The position numbers and the translations under genes were made by a program. Below, in pieces: positions 45,126 to 55,260 of a DNA stretch of 64,000 nt. The stretch comes from Macrophomina tecta (taxonomy: Eukaryota; Ascomycota; Dothideomycetes; Botryosphaeriales; Botryosphaeriaceae). Below the pieces are notes generated by a model that worked only from the letters and a program-made list of their open reading frames with translations, had not been told where the DNA came from and did not search any database. Positions within the stretch are counted from its first letter, which is position 1, and each line of letters begins with the position of its first letter. The stretch is taken from contig JAKSGN010000023.1 of NCBI GenBank assembly GCA_024180945.1, forward strand, positions 372,001 through 436,000, written 5' to 3'.

Positions 45126-48100
45126 ATGCCGTATAAGAGGGGCGCCGCTAGTCCCACCAGGAACACCTCCGCGAAGCATCACAAGAAGAGCCACCACGGA
45201 GCAAGAGTCAACACTCAGAGGAAGCCAGCTGATACTATTGGTACGCTGTACTATCTTTCCTCGCTCACCTTGCCATGATCGCTGGCTAACAGTGCCTTTG
45301 AAGCACCTTTGACTGGCCGTACCGACGCTCGGAACCGGAACACTACCTCTGCACCCTCTGTCATCATTTGCGAATATTGTCGTTCACGCGGCAACAAATT
45401 GTCGGAGCAACAGCTGACGACCTTGCCCGAGGCCGATGATGTCGAAAACCATGGTATAAAATACCAGGCTGGCGATATGGTGGAGGTTAAAGTGCGGTCC
45501 AAAGGACAAAAATCGCGACTGGAGCGGGCAGTGATCGCTGAAATTGGAAACTCGTCCGTGTTCGTCGCTTGGCTTTTTGAAACGGAGAAAACAAAGGCGA
45601 GGAAGCAGCTCCTCGAAGGGAAAATCGACCCTTCACATAAGTTCATATTATCAAGCCATGCCGATACCGTCCCTGTGGATGCCCTGGTGGGCCTTGTGTC
45701 CCCCAACGAGAGGAAGGAAGTGTGCACTGACTGGGTTCTTCGCTCCAACGCAGCCCAGGTCATCTGCATAAATGAACTCCGCGACGGCTGCTTCATGCGC
45801 AGTTTGGTCGAGAAGGTCAGGGTCAAGGAGCCAAATGGAGGGTCAGCTGCTACTAGCGGGGCGTCTGACAGTACACTACCGCCACAGGAATCTCATTCTC
45901 CATCCACACCAGAGCAGGAAGAGGATGGAGAACTGGTCGACCTGCAAAACCAGCCCACACCATTTCTCACACCAGTAGAGCAAACCGAAGCGTTAGCTTC
46001 AGGTTTGGAACCCGATGCCCTGAAGCTTGAGAAGCCGCGCAAAGAGGAAGGGAGGGCCAAGGCTGGAGCCAGAAAGAGAGCGGCAGAGGACGCAAGGATG
46101 GCAGAGGAGGCCAAGAAGATGACAGAGGAAGGCCCCAAGATAGAGGAGAGACGCCAGACTCTGGGAGCGCGCGGAATTTCCCCAGATGACCATGAGGCGA
46201 AAGAAGAGCGTAGGAACTTATCCAACAATGAGCACTCTCGTTCCGCCCCTAGCGCCCGCTCTCCAAGAACGGCTAAACGTCACAAGCTGTGCGCGCCGCC
46301 CTCCACTGTATCTCAGGATGTTCCCGGAGAAGGGCTATCGTCTGTGTCAACCCTCCACAATCAGCTTGGTTTTCCGTCAGATAAAGACCTAGCTGGCGGC
46401 GAAGGGAGAAGATCATCGCTCTGTCAGCGAGGCGCCATCATGGATGCTCTGAAATCAAATAATTTTGAACAATATATGGATCGTACAGGCCTCACCATCA
46501 ACGATATCTATAGCCTGATTCCCAAGGACGAGGACGGACAACTGCCGTGCCTGAACGACAATATAATTGACGGATACCTCAAAATGCTTGCCAAGGAAGC
46601 CTGGGAGAAGGATTGGTGCGTAAAAGCAGATAAGGGTTCAAACAAAGTCCGGCCTTGCGGAGCTGTCACCTGCTTCTGGCGGCAAAACGAGAAAGTTCTC
46701 CTGCGAAACAGTGGGTTATTGCCTTCCGTCAACAACTTGTTCATGCCTGTCTGCGACGGAAAACACTGGGGACTGCTGGTAATCTCAGGACAGAGGAGGA
46801 CCATCCAGTACTTTGATAGTCTCCATTATCCATCCACAGAGATTGTCGACAAAGTTCGCAAGTGGGTAAAACAGACGTTGGGTGACGTTTACAACGAGGA
46901 TGATTGGAAAACTATAGAGGAACAGCACTCTCCACAGCAGGACAACACGGTGGACTGCGGAGTTGCGGTGCTCCTAAACGCTCGGGCAATAGCAATGGGG
47001 CTGCCGGTTCATTCCAATTTGTACTCGTTTGAGCGAAAAGTAATGCTCTCTGTTCGCTACGAGTTGGCAGTCGACTTGCTGTCTCTTACTGTCGACTTGG
47101 AAGCCCTTCCGTCAGCCATAGAGATAAAGAACGGTTCCGAGAGCACTGAGGAAATAGTAAGCTTCTGGGATGTATTTGATACGAAACGTTCTCTGACTTG
47201 CTTACAGCCTGCGACCAAGAATGAGAATGCCACGAAGGCTTTGCAGACAGTACAGAAGCGGGATCCTGGCAAGAGTGTAGCCACCATGGAGTACGCTCTT
47301 GATGCGTCTGATTTCTGGGAGAGCGGCCCTTCATACGAGGAAGAGGGCAACAACAGTTCCTGTGGAAATCAAATCAATACGAATGGTGATGGTGAAGACG
47401 ACGACCATTCTTTACCAACGTCCCCGTGCAGAAGCGAGGCCCAAGTCAAAGACAAGGATACAGATGGCGCTGCCACTGCTGTCGGCGCCGACACGGAAGG
47501 GTCCATCACGGTGTCTGGGGAAGAGAGCGAGGGGCCTATGCCTCGCCTCAAGGCTCCCAATCGTCCGACCGAGCACGGGACTCTGTCATTTAGACCCTCC
47601 ACCAACGATGCTGATGAGAACGGCAGTTCTGATCCAGATAACCAGAACGGTCGTGTTGACCTTGAGCCCAGATTGAGCCCAGACAGGCTCAATCCCTCCA
47701 TTTCCGGCCTCTCCGCTCTAGATACTACAGAGTCAGAACGCCAAGGGCATGAGACATCTTCGTCTTTTCAAAACGATGGCGCGACGCAGGAATCTGGAAC
47801 ACTGGCCAAAGTACAAACATCCGATCACTTCAAGGAGGGCAAGGACTGCACGCCAGATGTTAGCGATGAAGAAACGGAAAGATGGCTCCGCGACACTATA
47901 ACAGGACTTAATGGTATCTTGAGAAGCCCTCCACCAGTGAGTGAGGCGGCAAACAAGGTTCCTGCAACTACAGGAGCTAAGCTTCAAGCAAGGGCATTCG
48001 CTTATCAACGAGACCAGAGCGCACTTCGTCAAGCGGAGAACTCGTCACTCGATGACGATCCTATTCTCGTTAACTCTAAAACTAGCCCAACTTTTCGTAA

Positions 48101-50547
48101 GCAGGACAAGTTTATGCCCAGACGCGACATTGATCTCACACATGAGGCTCACTGTAACGATGCCCGCTCTGTTACCTACTCAAGCACGGCGGGCGGCCCT
48201 GCTGCCGGGCAAAAGACGGGGAACATCGAGATGGGGGTTGCAGCAGGCAGCCCCGTATCTCAGGGCTTTACGGACACTGGACCGCCCAGCACTGACCCCG
48301 AGTCCGACTTAGCAACTAGCATGTCTAATTTTCAGAACGAGCATGGCTACACCCAGCGTTTCAAGGATGAGGCTTTCAAGGATGGGGCTTTCAACTTCCA
48401 GCCAAAGATTATTCCGCCTATGCACCCTTGTCATACTCGCACGGGTGCCACGCGGCCACCTCAGCGCCTCGGATCAGAGAATACCAGGGACGTGGGAACG
48501 TTGAGATATCTACCACATGGCCTTAGCCGCCGTCTCCGCCAACACAGCTCTCAAGGCTCATTGTAAGTATATGAGCGCACTCGCAGCCCTTCCAGCCAGC
48601 TAAGAATTGTCCAGGCCGCCTATGCGCATCGATCCCGCCGACCTTCCCCTCGACGGCAACAACAATAACAACAGCGAAACTCGTGACAATGCTGCTGAAG
48701 AACGGAGCACAAGCCTCCGCTACCGGCCTGGAGCAACATCCACAGGAACCCTTAGAGTGAGAAATCCGTTCGACGGCACGGACTCGCGCCCCGCGACACC
48801 GCAAATTTCGTGGAATAATTCCAGCCCGCCGCCACCGAAAGCAGCATCGGTACGGAAGGGTATTAGCGTGCTTGCCATGTCGCGACCGACGGAAGTCAAG
48901 GAGAAAGACTGGGTGAGAATGAGCGATAACAAGCGGCGGCGTGTTTACCACTATCATTGCATCAAATCCACAGACCTCGGAGAGCCCGCGCCTCAGCCGT
49001 GTACGCTGTGCGCGACGAAACAGGTTAAGGAATGCTGGGTGTATAATAAGGACAATGCACGGGGACCGCAACAGTGCGCGGCTTGCATTCTTTCTCAGAA
49101 GGGCTGCAGCTTCGTGCGTGAGGCATCGAATGAAGAGGCTCCCCGCGATGAAGTCATCGACACGCCACTTACTCCGGAGCTCCGGCTGCCTTTATGGGAC
49201 ACCGTTGTTTGGATCATGTTTCCTGACAACTATCTTTTCCATGAATCCAGCACGCTTGCCATTCACAATTGCCCCAAGGACCTCAAAAAACTTGGCCACG
49301 ATACTTGGTTGGCAGATGCTCCTCAATCCGGCTTAGGAGACTTAGCAGTATGGAGAGAGAAAAAAGGCGGCGGCACTTGGGTGCACCAAGGACTCGTAAC
49401 AATGCTTGCCGTTAAAAAATTCAGCAGCTCCTTCTCTGTTCGGCTCCACGAATGGGACTGGCTGACGTGCCAGCTTCAGAAGCATCAGAAGGACAATCTC
49501 CTATCAACTTGCTCGAACAGTGACGGTCAGCCCCAGAGCACGGTAATTTTTATCCACGCCACGACTCAAAAGCCCCCCGAAATACTGCAGGTCTATGAAG
49601 ACCTTCGCATGCTAAGGCTTACTAGCGGCGCAAGAATTCGTACGTATCCCAATATACGCGAATGGCGGCAGGACCAAGAGAAGATTGAAGACATTCAAGC
49701 ATTGGACGAGATAGCCAAATCGTCTGGCCGGCCGGAATACTCCTACCGTCCTATAACTTGCTTTGGGGGACTGTGCAAGCTCCAAAATTACGACAAAACG
49801 GTCCTCAAGCGGTCGCACAGTGAGGGGAAAAATCATGTAAAAATAATCCACGAGGACTACAAGGAGTGGGAAGCTATTGACAGGCTTACCTGCACATATA
49901 AGCCACAGAAAGCCAAGAAAAGGGTTCGCAGCAAGCTTATCTTTACATCCGATCAGCCACAAAAAACCAAGAGGAGTCTCAAGAAGCACAAAAAGGAGGA
50001 TCAGAAGGATCAGGAGGAACGGGCCGCCTTCGGTGTTCGACCACATTGGTTTCATCAAGAATACGTCTCTGGCCTGTACTATGGTGAATTCCGGGTCTTT
50101 ATGAGGTCTGAGACCAATAATGAGGAAGGCACCCGTGTTCGGAAAAGTAAAGTACTAGCCGTGGCGTGGACTTCGTGGGATGATAAGGGAGGATTGCACG
50201 TCGTGAAAGCCGACGAAAACCATTTCAGCGGTTCCCCTAATTCGAAGTGCGGAGCACTTAGCAAGTCAGACCTCGAGGACTTCTGTCTCTACGTCTTTGA
50301 AAGGCTTCGCGCTCGAAACAGTCCATGCTATGAATCCCTCGAAGTGGGTGTTCGCCTTGATGTAGGCGTTGCTGATAGCCAAGGCCAAAAGCGATTCTTC
50401 GTAAACGAGATTACCAGGTGGTACAACGCCCACTATTTCTCTTATACTATTCTCGCAAAGCCATACACGGAGATTTGTAAGGCCTTTGCGAAGGCTTTCA
50501 GCAATTACGTGCAGAACGGGATGCCTGAGGTGGTGGGCTGGAGGTGA
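45126..50547 (+). CDS. BAH-like / Ulp1 (C48) peptidase / Zn2Cys6-like / ATP-grasp-like fusion protein
   Basis: Exons 45126-45240, 45304-48562 and 48615-50547 give 1,768 residues. Intron 1 (63 bp) starts GTACGC and has a GCTAAC branch site; intron 2 (52 bp) starts GTAAGT, has GCTAAG and ends TCCAG. Neither downstream frame has a suitable ATG of its own, and both junctions keep frame. Domains: BAH-like about 92-200 (YQAGDMVEVKV, AVIAEIGNSSVFVAWLFE); Ulp1/C48 about 457-607 with LNDNIIDGYLKML, His526 (KHWGLLV), Asp543, Gln584 and Cys590 (VDCGV), all in family spacing; a polar 600-residue spacer; Cys1254-x2-C-x7-C-x13-C-x2-C-x6-C like a Zn2Cys6 cluster; and an ATP-grasp-like end about 1490-1765 (EFRVFM, VGVRLDVGV, FFVNEITRWYNAHYF). 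C48 enzymes cleave SUMO-type modifiers; ATP-grasp enzymes join carboxyl groups to amines or thiols. Two separate genes remain possible. Confidence 0.7.
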
Positions 50548-51340
50548 AAGCATGAGCCCGTTCAACCATTACAATGGGCGTTGACGTTGCATGAGCACTA
50601 TATATGCGTAGGTGAGGATGCTCAATCTAGCCGAAGATCAACAGAGTAGAAGATGGAGAAGACCTTCTTTTTTAGTCTTTAGGATGCTATTTCAAGATGG
50701 ATTTTACATTTTCCTACTGTTCAACAGTCATCACAATGTGAAGGGGCTGCAGTTAACAAGGCAGTGCAGTTTCGTAGCGAATGCGAGGTGTAGAAGAGCT
50801 TTTGTGCAGGAGGATCAATGAAGAAGCTGTACAACTTTAGATGAGCAGAAACGAAATCAGCAATGTTGTAAATAATAATATTGGGTGATGCTGGTTGATA
50901 ACTGCTTTCATGGGACGCATTTAGGGGATCTGTCCATAGTACTAGTTTTTCCGTTACTGCTGTCGGTCCTTATAACCGTTTCCCTATTCCCTGGCTAAGT
51001 TGCATACTACGTGATTTAGACTACAAAAGGCATGAATTCCGGATTTCAATGTTAAACAACCGAAAATAAGGGTAACACGCACTTAATTCAGTGGTGTAGA
51101 ATCTAAGGTAGTAAATTGTCAACCAACGTCACCATTTGCCATTTGTACTTGCCGTTTTGTTTGCTTTTTGCAGACACATTTTCATGCCCTTGAGAGTCAC
51201 CTCATCATTACACCACCAGCACCTGGACGCTCATGGCCCTCATCATTGTGTATATCCAGTAGCTTCAGCGTCATTCAATGACACAGCAGTGCATTTAATG
51301 CCAACACTATTCAACACTTTTTAATGTGGAATGTCTAAAC
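50548..51340. other. Intergenic, nothing recognised
   Basis: This is the downstream region of the large fusion gene. Only short frames without domains. Confidence 0.4.
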
Positions 51341-51620
51341 GCGCGATTGGACTTCGGATGAACTTGCCAACCTTAGAAGTTTCGATAGCTTCACTCCGCT
51401 CTTCCGACACGTTTGTTTTGTATTGAACAAGTGCTGCGGATCATAATGGAACGGTAGTGTGAGGCCCTTGACTATCTTCCGTGGCTCGCAATGTTGAGCG
51501 GTTGGCTCTCTGGTTGCCTGCAAATCTCCTTGGTGCGCTGGCACCAACCCCGAACTCGACCGGCTGGCCTAGTCGGCGAAGGATGTTTCGGCTAACTTTT
51601 TATCCAGTTCGAGGAGAGTG
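51341..51620 (-). mobile_element. Small LINE RNase H remnant
   Basis: On the minus strand, pieces in two frames resemble the RNase H end of Tad1-like LINEs (PVEFGV followed by PAHQGDLQATREPTAQ), frameshifted. Confidence 0.45.
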
Positions 51621-52367
51621 CTGCCGAATGTGCTCATAGAATGCTGGGGGCTGTTCGCTGACTCGGACACGGCGAGAGGTATTTGGTTGGCCGAACTACC
51701 AATCACCTCGGTTCCGTGGCTGGTGCGGGTGGCTGTGATCAGGCGATCGTGTATCGCACGTGTGCGGTTGGATATCGCACATGTGCGCCTCCCGTGGGAC
51801 TATGCACGGGCCATGACGGATGTCTGTTGTGCGTTCGAAGCCTCGGACGGCGGACGGAGAGGACGGCTGCCTAAATCCGGAAAAGCATGGTTCCGTTCCG
51901 CCTCCGCACTTATCAACGCGCGCCCCTTCGAGGCGTCTTCATCTCCTCAATCATCCCCCGCATAGTTCTATTCCGCGCTCGTCCATTGCACCACGCCTGC
52001 CGACCAATTTTGCAACTCGCTTCTCCCGTGGATTCGAGAATAGGGTCAGTCCAAAGGTATCCGCGTCCGGCGGGTAGCCGTGCCGTACTACTTCCTGACC
52101 CGTCGGGGGGCGAGTGTTATTCGACAGCAGGCCGGCTGGCCAGTTTTCTACCTGCCAAACGTCCTCCGGGGTCCCTTTGGCAGAAGAGCTGGGGTCTGTG
52201 TAGGGGATGCGGCGTCACGGCCGCAGCCGCCGTCGTCGAAGCTATCGTTCCCGCCGGTCGGGCAGTTCGTGCGCGAGGGCCGCCTCTTCTCTGGAGTCAA
52301 GGCTACTCCTAATCAAAGCCTGGGTGGGTGGGATCCTCTGCGACGTCAGAGGGGCTCAGCTTTCCAG
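51621..52367. other. GC-rich upstream region of the PPxY gene
   Basis: It contains two near-identical 16-bp direct repeats (TATCGCACRTGTGCG) at about 51751 and 51772, each with a CACRTG E-box-like core. No gene was recognised. Confidence 0.35.
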
Positions 52368-52411
52368 GTATGTGTACTCCTGTTCCGCTGCTGACACGTC
52401 ATTCTACTCAG
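52368..52411 (+). other. Probable 5'-UTR intron of the PPxY family protein B gene
   Basis: A 44-bp segment starts GTATGT, has a GCTGACAC branch site and ends CTACTCAG, one base before the start codon at 52413. Confidence 0.65.
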
Positions 52412-52412
52412 G

Positions 52413-53561
52413 ATGGATGCCGAACCCTTCGTCGTTGCTGATGTCCGCGTCGTTACTCAATGGCGCTCCTCCCCGGACGCCGGTTCCTCTTCCACTTCGC
52501 CTTCGCTGTCTCTCGCCATCGCGTTCGATCTGCAGCACAGGACTGCGACGTTCCGGCTGCGACTGCCCGTGGCTTTCAAGCCGGCAGGCTCAAAAAAATT
52601 CTTCATCTACGTCCTTATCCACCCCGAGCACATTACATCTTTTGACAGCCCGACAGACGTGCCTGAGCATGTCGCGTCGGCGCTCGCAGCGGAGCCCGTC
52701 GGCATCCGCATAGCGTTGGCAAAGCCTGGAGGGCTCGTTGTTGGCCCGGCTCACACTGGGCTTACCCCCAGGAACAAGGCCTCTTCCGAGGACTTGGACA
52801 TGCTCCATGAGATGGCTGGTGCGGATGAGATCACCTTGTATCTGGCGCGTTCGAACCTCTCCACTGCCCGTGTTCAGGCTCTCAGCCGCATGGCGGCCGA
52901 TCGCTCCTGGAGACCCTCGCTCCGCTTCTCCAGCCTGCCCACACTTTACTCTGGTCAGGGTGGCAGGATCCTGGGTGGCAACCCGCTGGCGCCACCTTCG
53001 CACGGCCTGGCCGCCGAAAGCCCGCCTTCGTACGATGAGCTTGCACTCACTCCGCCCCCCAATGTTCCCTCCACACGGGCCGGTAAGAAGCGACGGGCGG
53101 AGAGTCCGCCCGGCCAACTGCAAGCCTTTGAGACTTTCCGCAAGCAGGTCCTGGAGGAGTGTAGGGTAGAGACACGACACTACATCGCTGAAGAAGCACG
53201 TCGGTCGCGTGAAGAGTCTGAAAGGCAACTGCGCGATCTGGAGGCGCGGATGCTGGCCAGACTTGACGAGCGCATCGAGGAAAAAGGGTCACAGCTAAGA
53301 CTGGATCTGACCAAGAAGATAGAGGAGCAGGGCGAGAGGACTGACGCGCTGCAGCAGGAGTTGGATTACCAAGTTGAAGATATGCATACGAGTACTTCTG
53401 ATCTAATAGACTTGCGTCTCGACGAGCAGCTGCCGCACGTTAAGGAGCAGCTGCCGCACGTTAAGGAGGAGCTTACTGACTGGGTTACAGACGAGATGAG
53501 AGAAGCGGAGAAACGGATCTGGGATGACCTTGCGGAAGTGACTTTCTCGGCAAACTTGTAG
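52413..53561 (+). CDS. PPxY-motif family protein B with C-terminal coiled coil
   Basis: The single coding exon from ATG 52413 gives 382 residues. The N-terminal 190 residues match the other family members in pattern (SLSLAIAFD...RLRLPVAFKP, FFIYVLIHPEHI, ITLYL). Residues 203-208 read PPSYDE, a PPxY motif, followed by KKRRAESPPG, a likely nuclear-localisation patch. From about residue 235 the chain is strongly charged with heptad spacing (EEARRSREESERQLRDLEAR), predicting a long coiled coil that the other members replace with a different helical end. A 21-bp tandem duplication at 53427-53468 repeats QLPHVKE. It is probably a nuclear or adaptor-type protein; no enzyme motif is present. Confidence 0.75.
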   Translation: MDAEPFVVADVRVVTQWRSSPDAGSSSTSPSLSLAIAFDLQHRTATFRLRLPVAFKPAGSKKFFIYVLIHPEHITSFDSPTDVPEHVASALAAEPVGIRIALAKPGGLVVGPAHTGLTPRNKASSEDLDMLHEMAGADEITLYLARSNLSTARVQALSRMAADRSWRPSLRFSSLPTLYSGQGGRILGGNPLAPPSHGLAAESPPSYDELALTPPPNVPSTRAGKKRRAESPPGQLQAFETFRKQVLEECRVETRHYIAEEARRSREESERQLRDLEARMLARLDERIEEKGSQLRLDLTKKIEEQGERTDALQQELDYQVEDMHTSTSDLIDLRLDEQLPHVKEQLPHVKEELTDWVTDEMREAEKRIWDDLAEVTFSANL

Positions 53562-55260
53562 CGTAGATGCAGATAGGTTGTTGCCACACGCTTTTACGCG
53601 TCATCCGGCGTGTCTCTGGTTCCGCGATCAAATCTAATCTTGGCTCTTGCACGCCTCCGATCCTATGACTGCAACGTGACCTTACCCGCAAACGTGCAAG
53701 TGTATCCGTTCCCTACTTCCGCGCGTCTGCCGAGACGACCCCGGTGGCTCGACCGACATGCTATATCACCGCCCCCTCTGCCATCTACCACGCTGACTAC
53801 CTCACCCGGACACTAAATGGGAAGCCGGCGTAGCGGTCGACGAAGTGATCGAAGGCGGAAGCGTTGGAGTGTTGCGTGAGGCTGGCGAGCTTGGACCAGG
53901 TGCGGTCGAGGAAAAGCAGGTGGGCGGCGGGCGTCGTGGGGGTTGGCGTGCGTCAGCTGGAGCTTGGCCGCCAGCAGCTCGAGCTCGTGGCAACCCAGGA
54001 CGAGATGGGCGCTGGCGAGCAGGTGGCTTTCGGCCTCCTCAAGATCTCGGGCAGCGGGAAATTGAGCACGGAGCCTGGCAGGCAGGGCCGGCGGTCGGTC
54101 GGCTGGTGGCTTGTGTTGAGTATCGCCGAGGTTGTGGCCACAACCTCCTTATCTCAAACCACGACCTTATCGGCGATAACGAGATTCTCCGCCGTGCAGC
54201 CACTAAACGCGCAACTGCCAAACGCGTAACGCCCAACGCCAAACACCTCTGTGGACACCTTTGCAGACGCTCGACCACAGTGCCTCCCTCACGCCTCCAT
54301 GGACGCGACGCTCGAGGCCGACAGCGCGCCTTCGAGGCCTCGGCAACGGTTGCCTCGGCGCAGCTGCTCACATCCTTCACCAACCTGAAGGCCAGGTACA
54401 CCGCCGCTAAATTGCAGGTGGTTGAGTTTCTGACACCACGCGCCCTGTACATCGTCGCCTCGACCGAGCTCACCTTCGGCCGACAATCAAAGTGTTGGAG
54501 CTCAAGCCTCCGGCCAATGATGCTTGGGAAGAGTGGACGTCGTTGAGAGATGCAGTTAGTTTCCCAATGGATACAACAAGGCATGTAAAATATATATTAT
54601 TCGGCCGCCGACGACGCCAAACTTGGCGAACTGAGATCAGAACTTACGTTAGTACAGACCAGAAGCACTTTTAGGCTGCGAAGCGACGTGCTTGCTCTTC
54701 GGAGCTCCTCGGTTGTATATAGAAGCCACTAAAGCGATTAGCGTTCTAATGTCACGTGCTTGAAGAGCCAAGAGGTTATTAATCGTTGCCAAGACTTCAT
54801 GGCTGGCGCGGAGAACTCTCATAGCAGCTCCGATTCATCTACACAACCAACAACAACCGCCTTGATAACATCAATATCCATCATTCCATCCAAACCTTTC
54901 GTCGCGATACATTAGAATACACTCTAGCAACATCGTTCAATCCATTCACAGGCATCTTCCTGCGCGATTCGGCCACCTACGTCCCTATCAGCCCGACGCT
55001 GTGTTGGTGCCTTGCGCTTGCTTTTAGTGGCGACTCCAGCACTCTCGTAGTGCCCAGCTGTCCTAGAGTCTGCGCCCCATCGGCCCGTCGTCGGTGTTGA
55101 TACCTTGGCTGCGGTGGTCTGTTGCGTACGGAGCTGTTACCTATGCCCCTACCCCTCTCACCCAACTGTCGCGTTATTGGCATCGTCATTAACCCTTTTC
55201 GCAGGCGCTACCGCTTCTAGATTTATTGCATTCCTCGATTGCTTTCTATTAATAAATCCC
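53562..55260. other. Unassigned region with possible coding remnant
   Basis: GC-rich sequence at 53810-54110 reads on the minus strand like protein in two frames (SHLLASAHLVLGCHELELLA; then FLDRTWSKLASLTQHS), possibly a decayed gene. The last 250 bp before 55261 are conserved in the truncated copy at 39235 and are probably promoter and 5' leader of the PPxY gene. Confidence 0.35.

Noticed and set aside
45251..45826. 191-codon minus-strand frame
   Set aside because: Antisense of the BAH-like region, with no domain.
48607..48630. Independent start of a separate ATP-grasp gene
   Set aside because: The frame opens with TTG inside the predicted intron; a separate gene would have to start at the ATG at 48622, which is possible but less likely than the in-frame intron.
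53845..54546. 233-codon plus-strand frame rich in Gly and Arg
   Set aside because: Composition follows GC content, frames are open on both strands and no motif is seen; the minus strand looks more protein-like.
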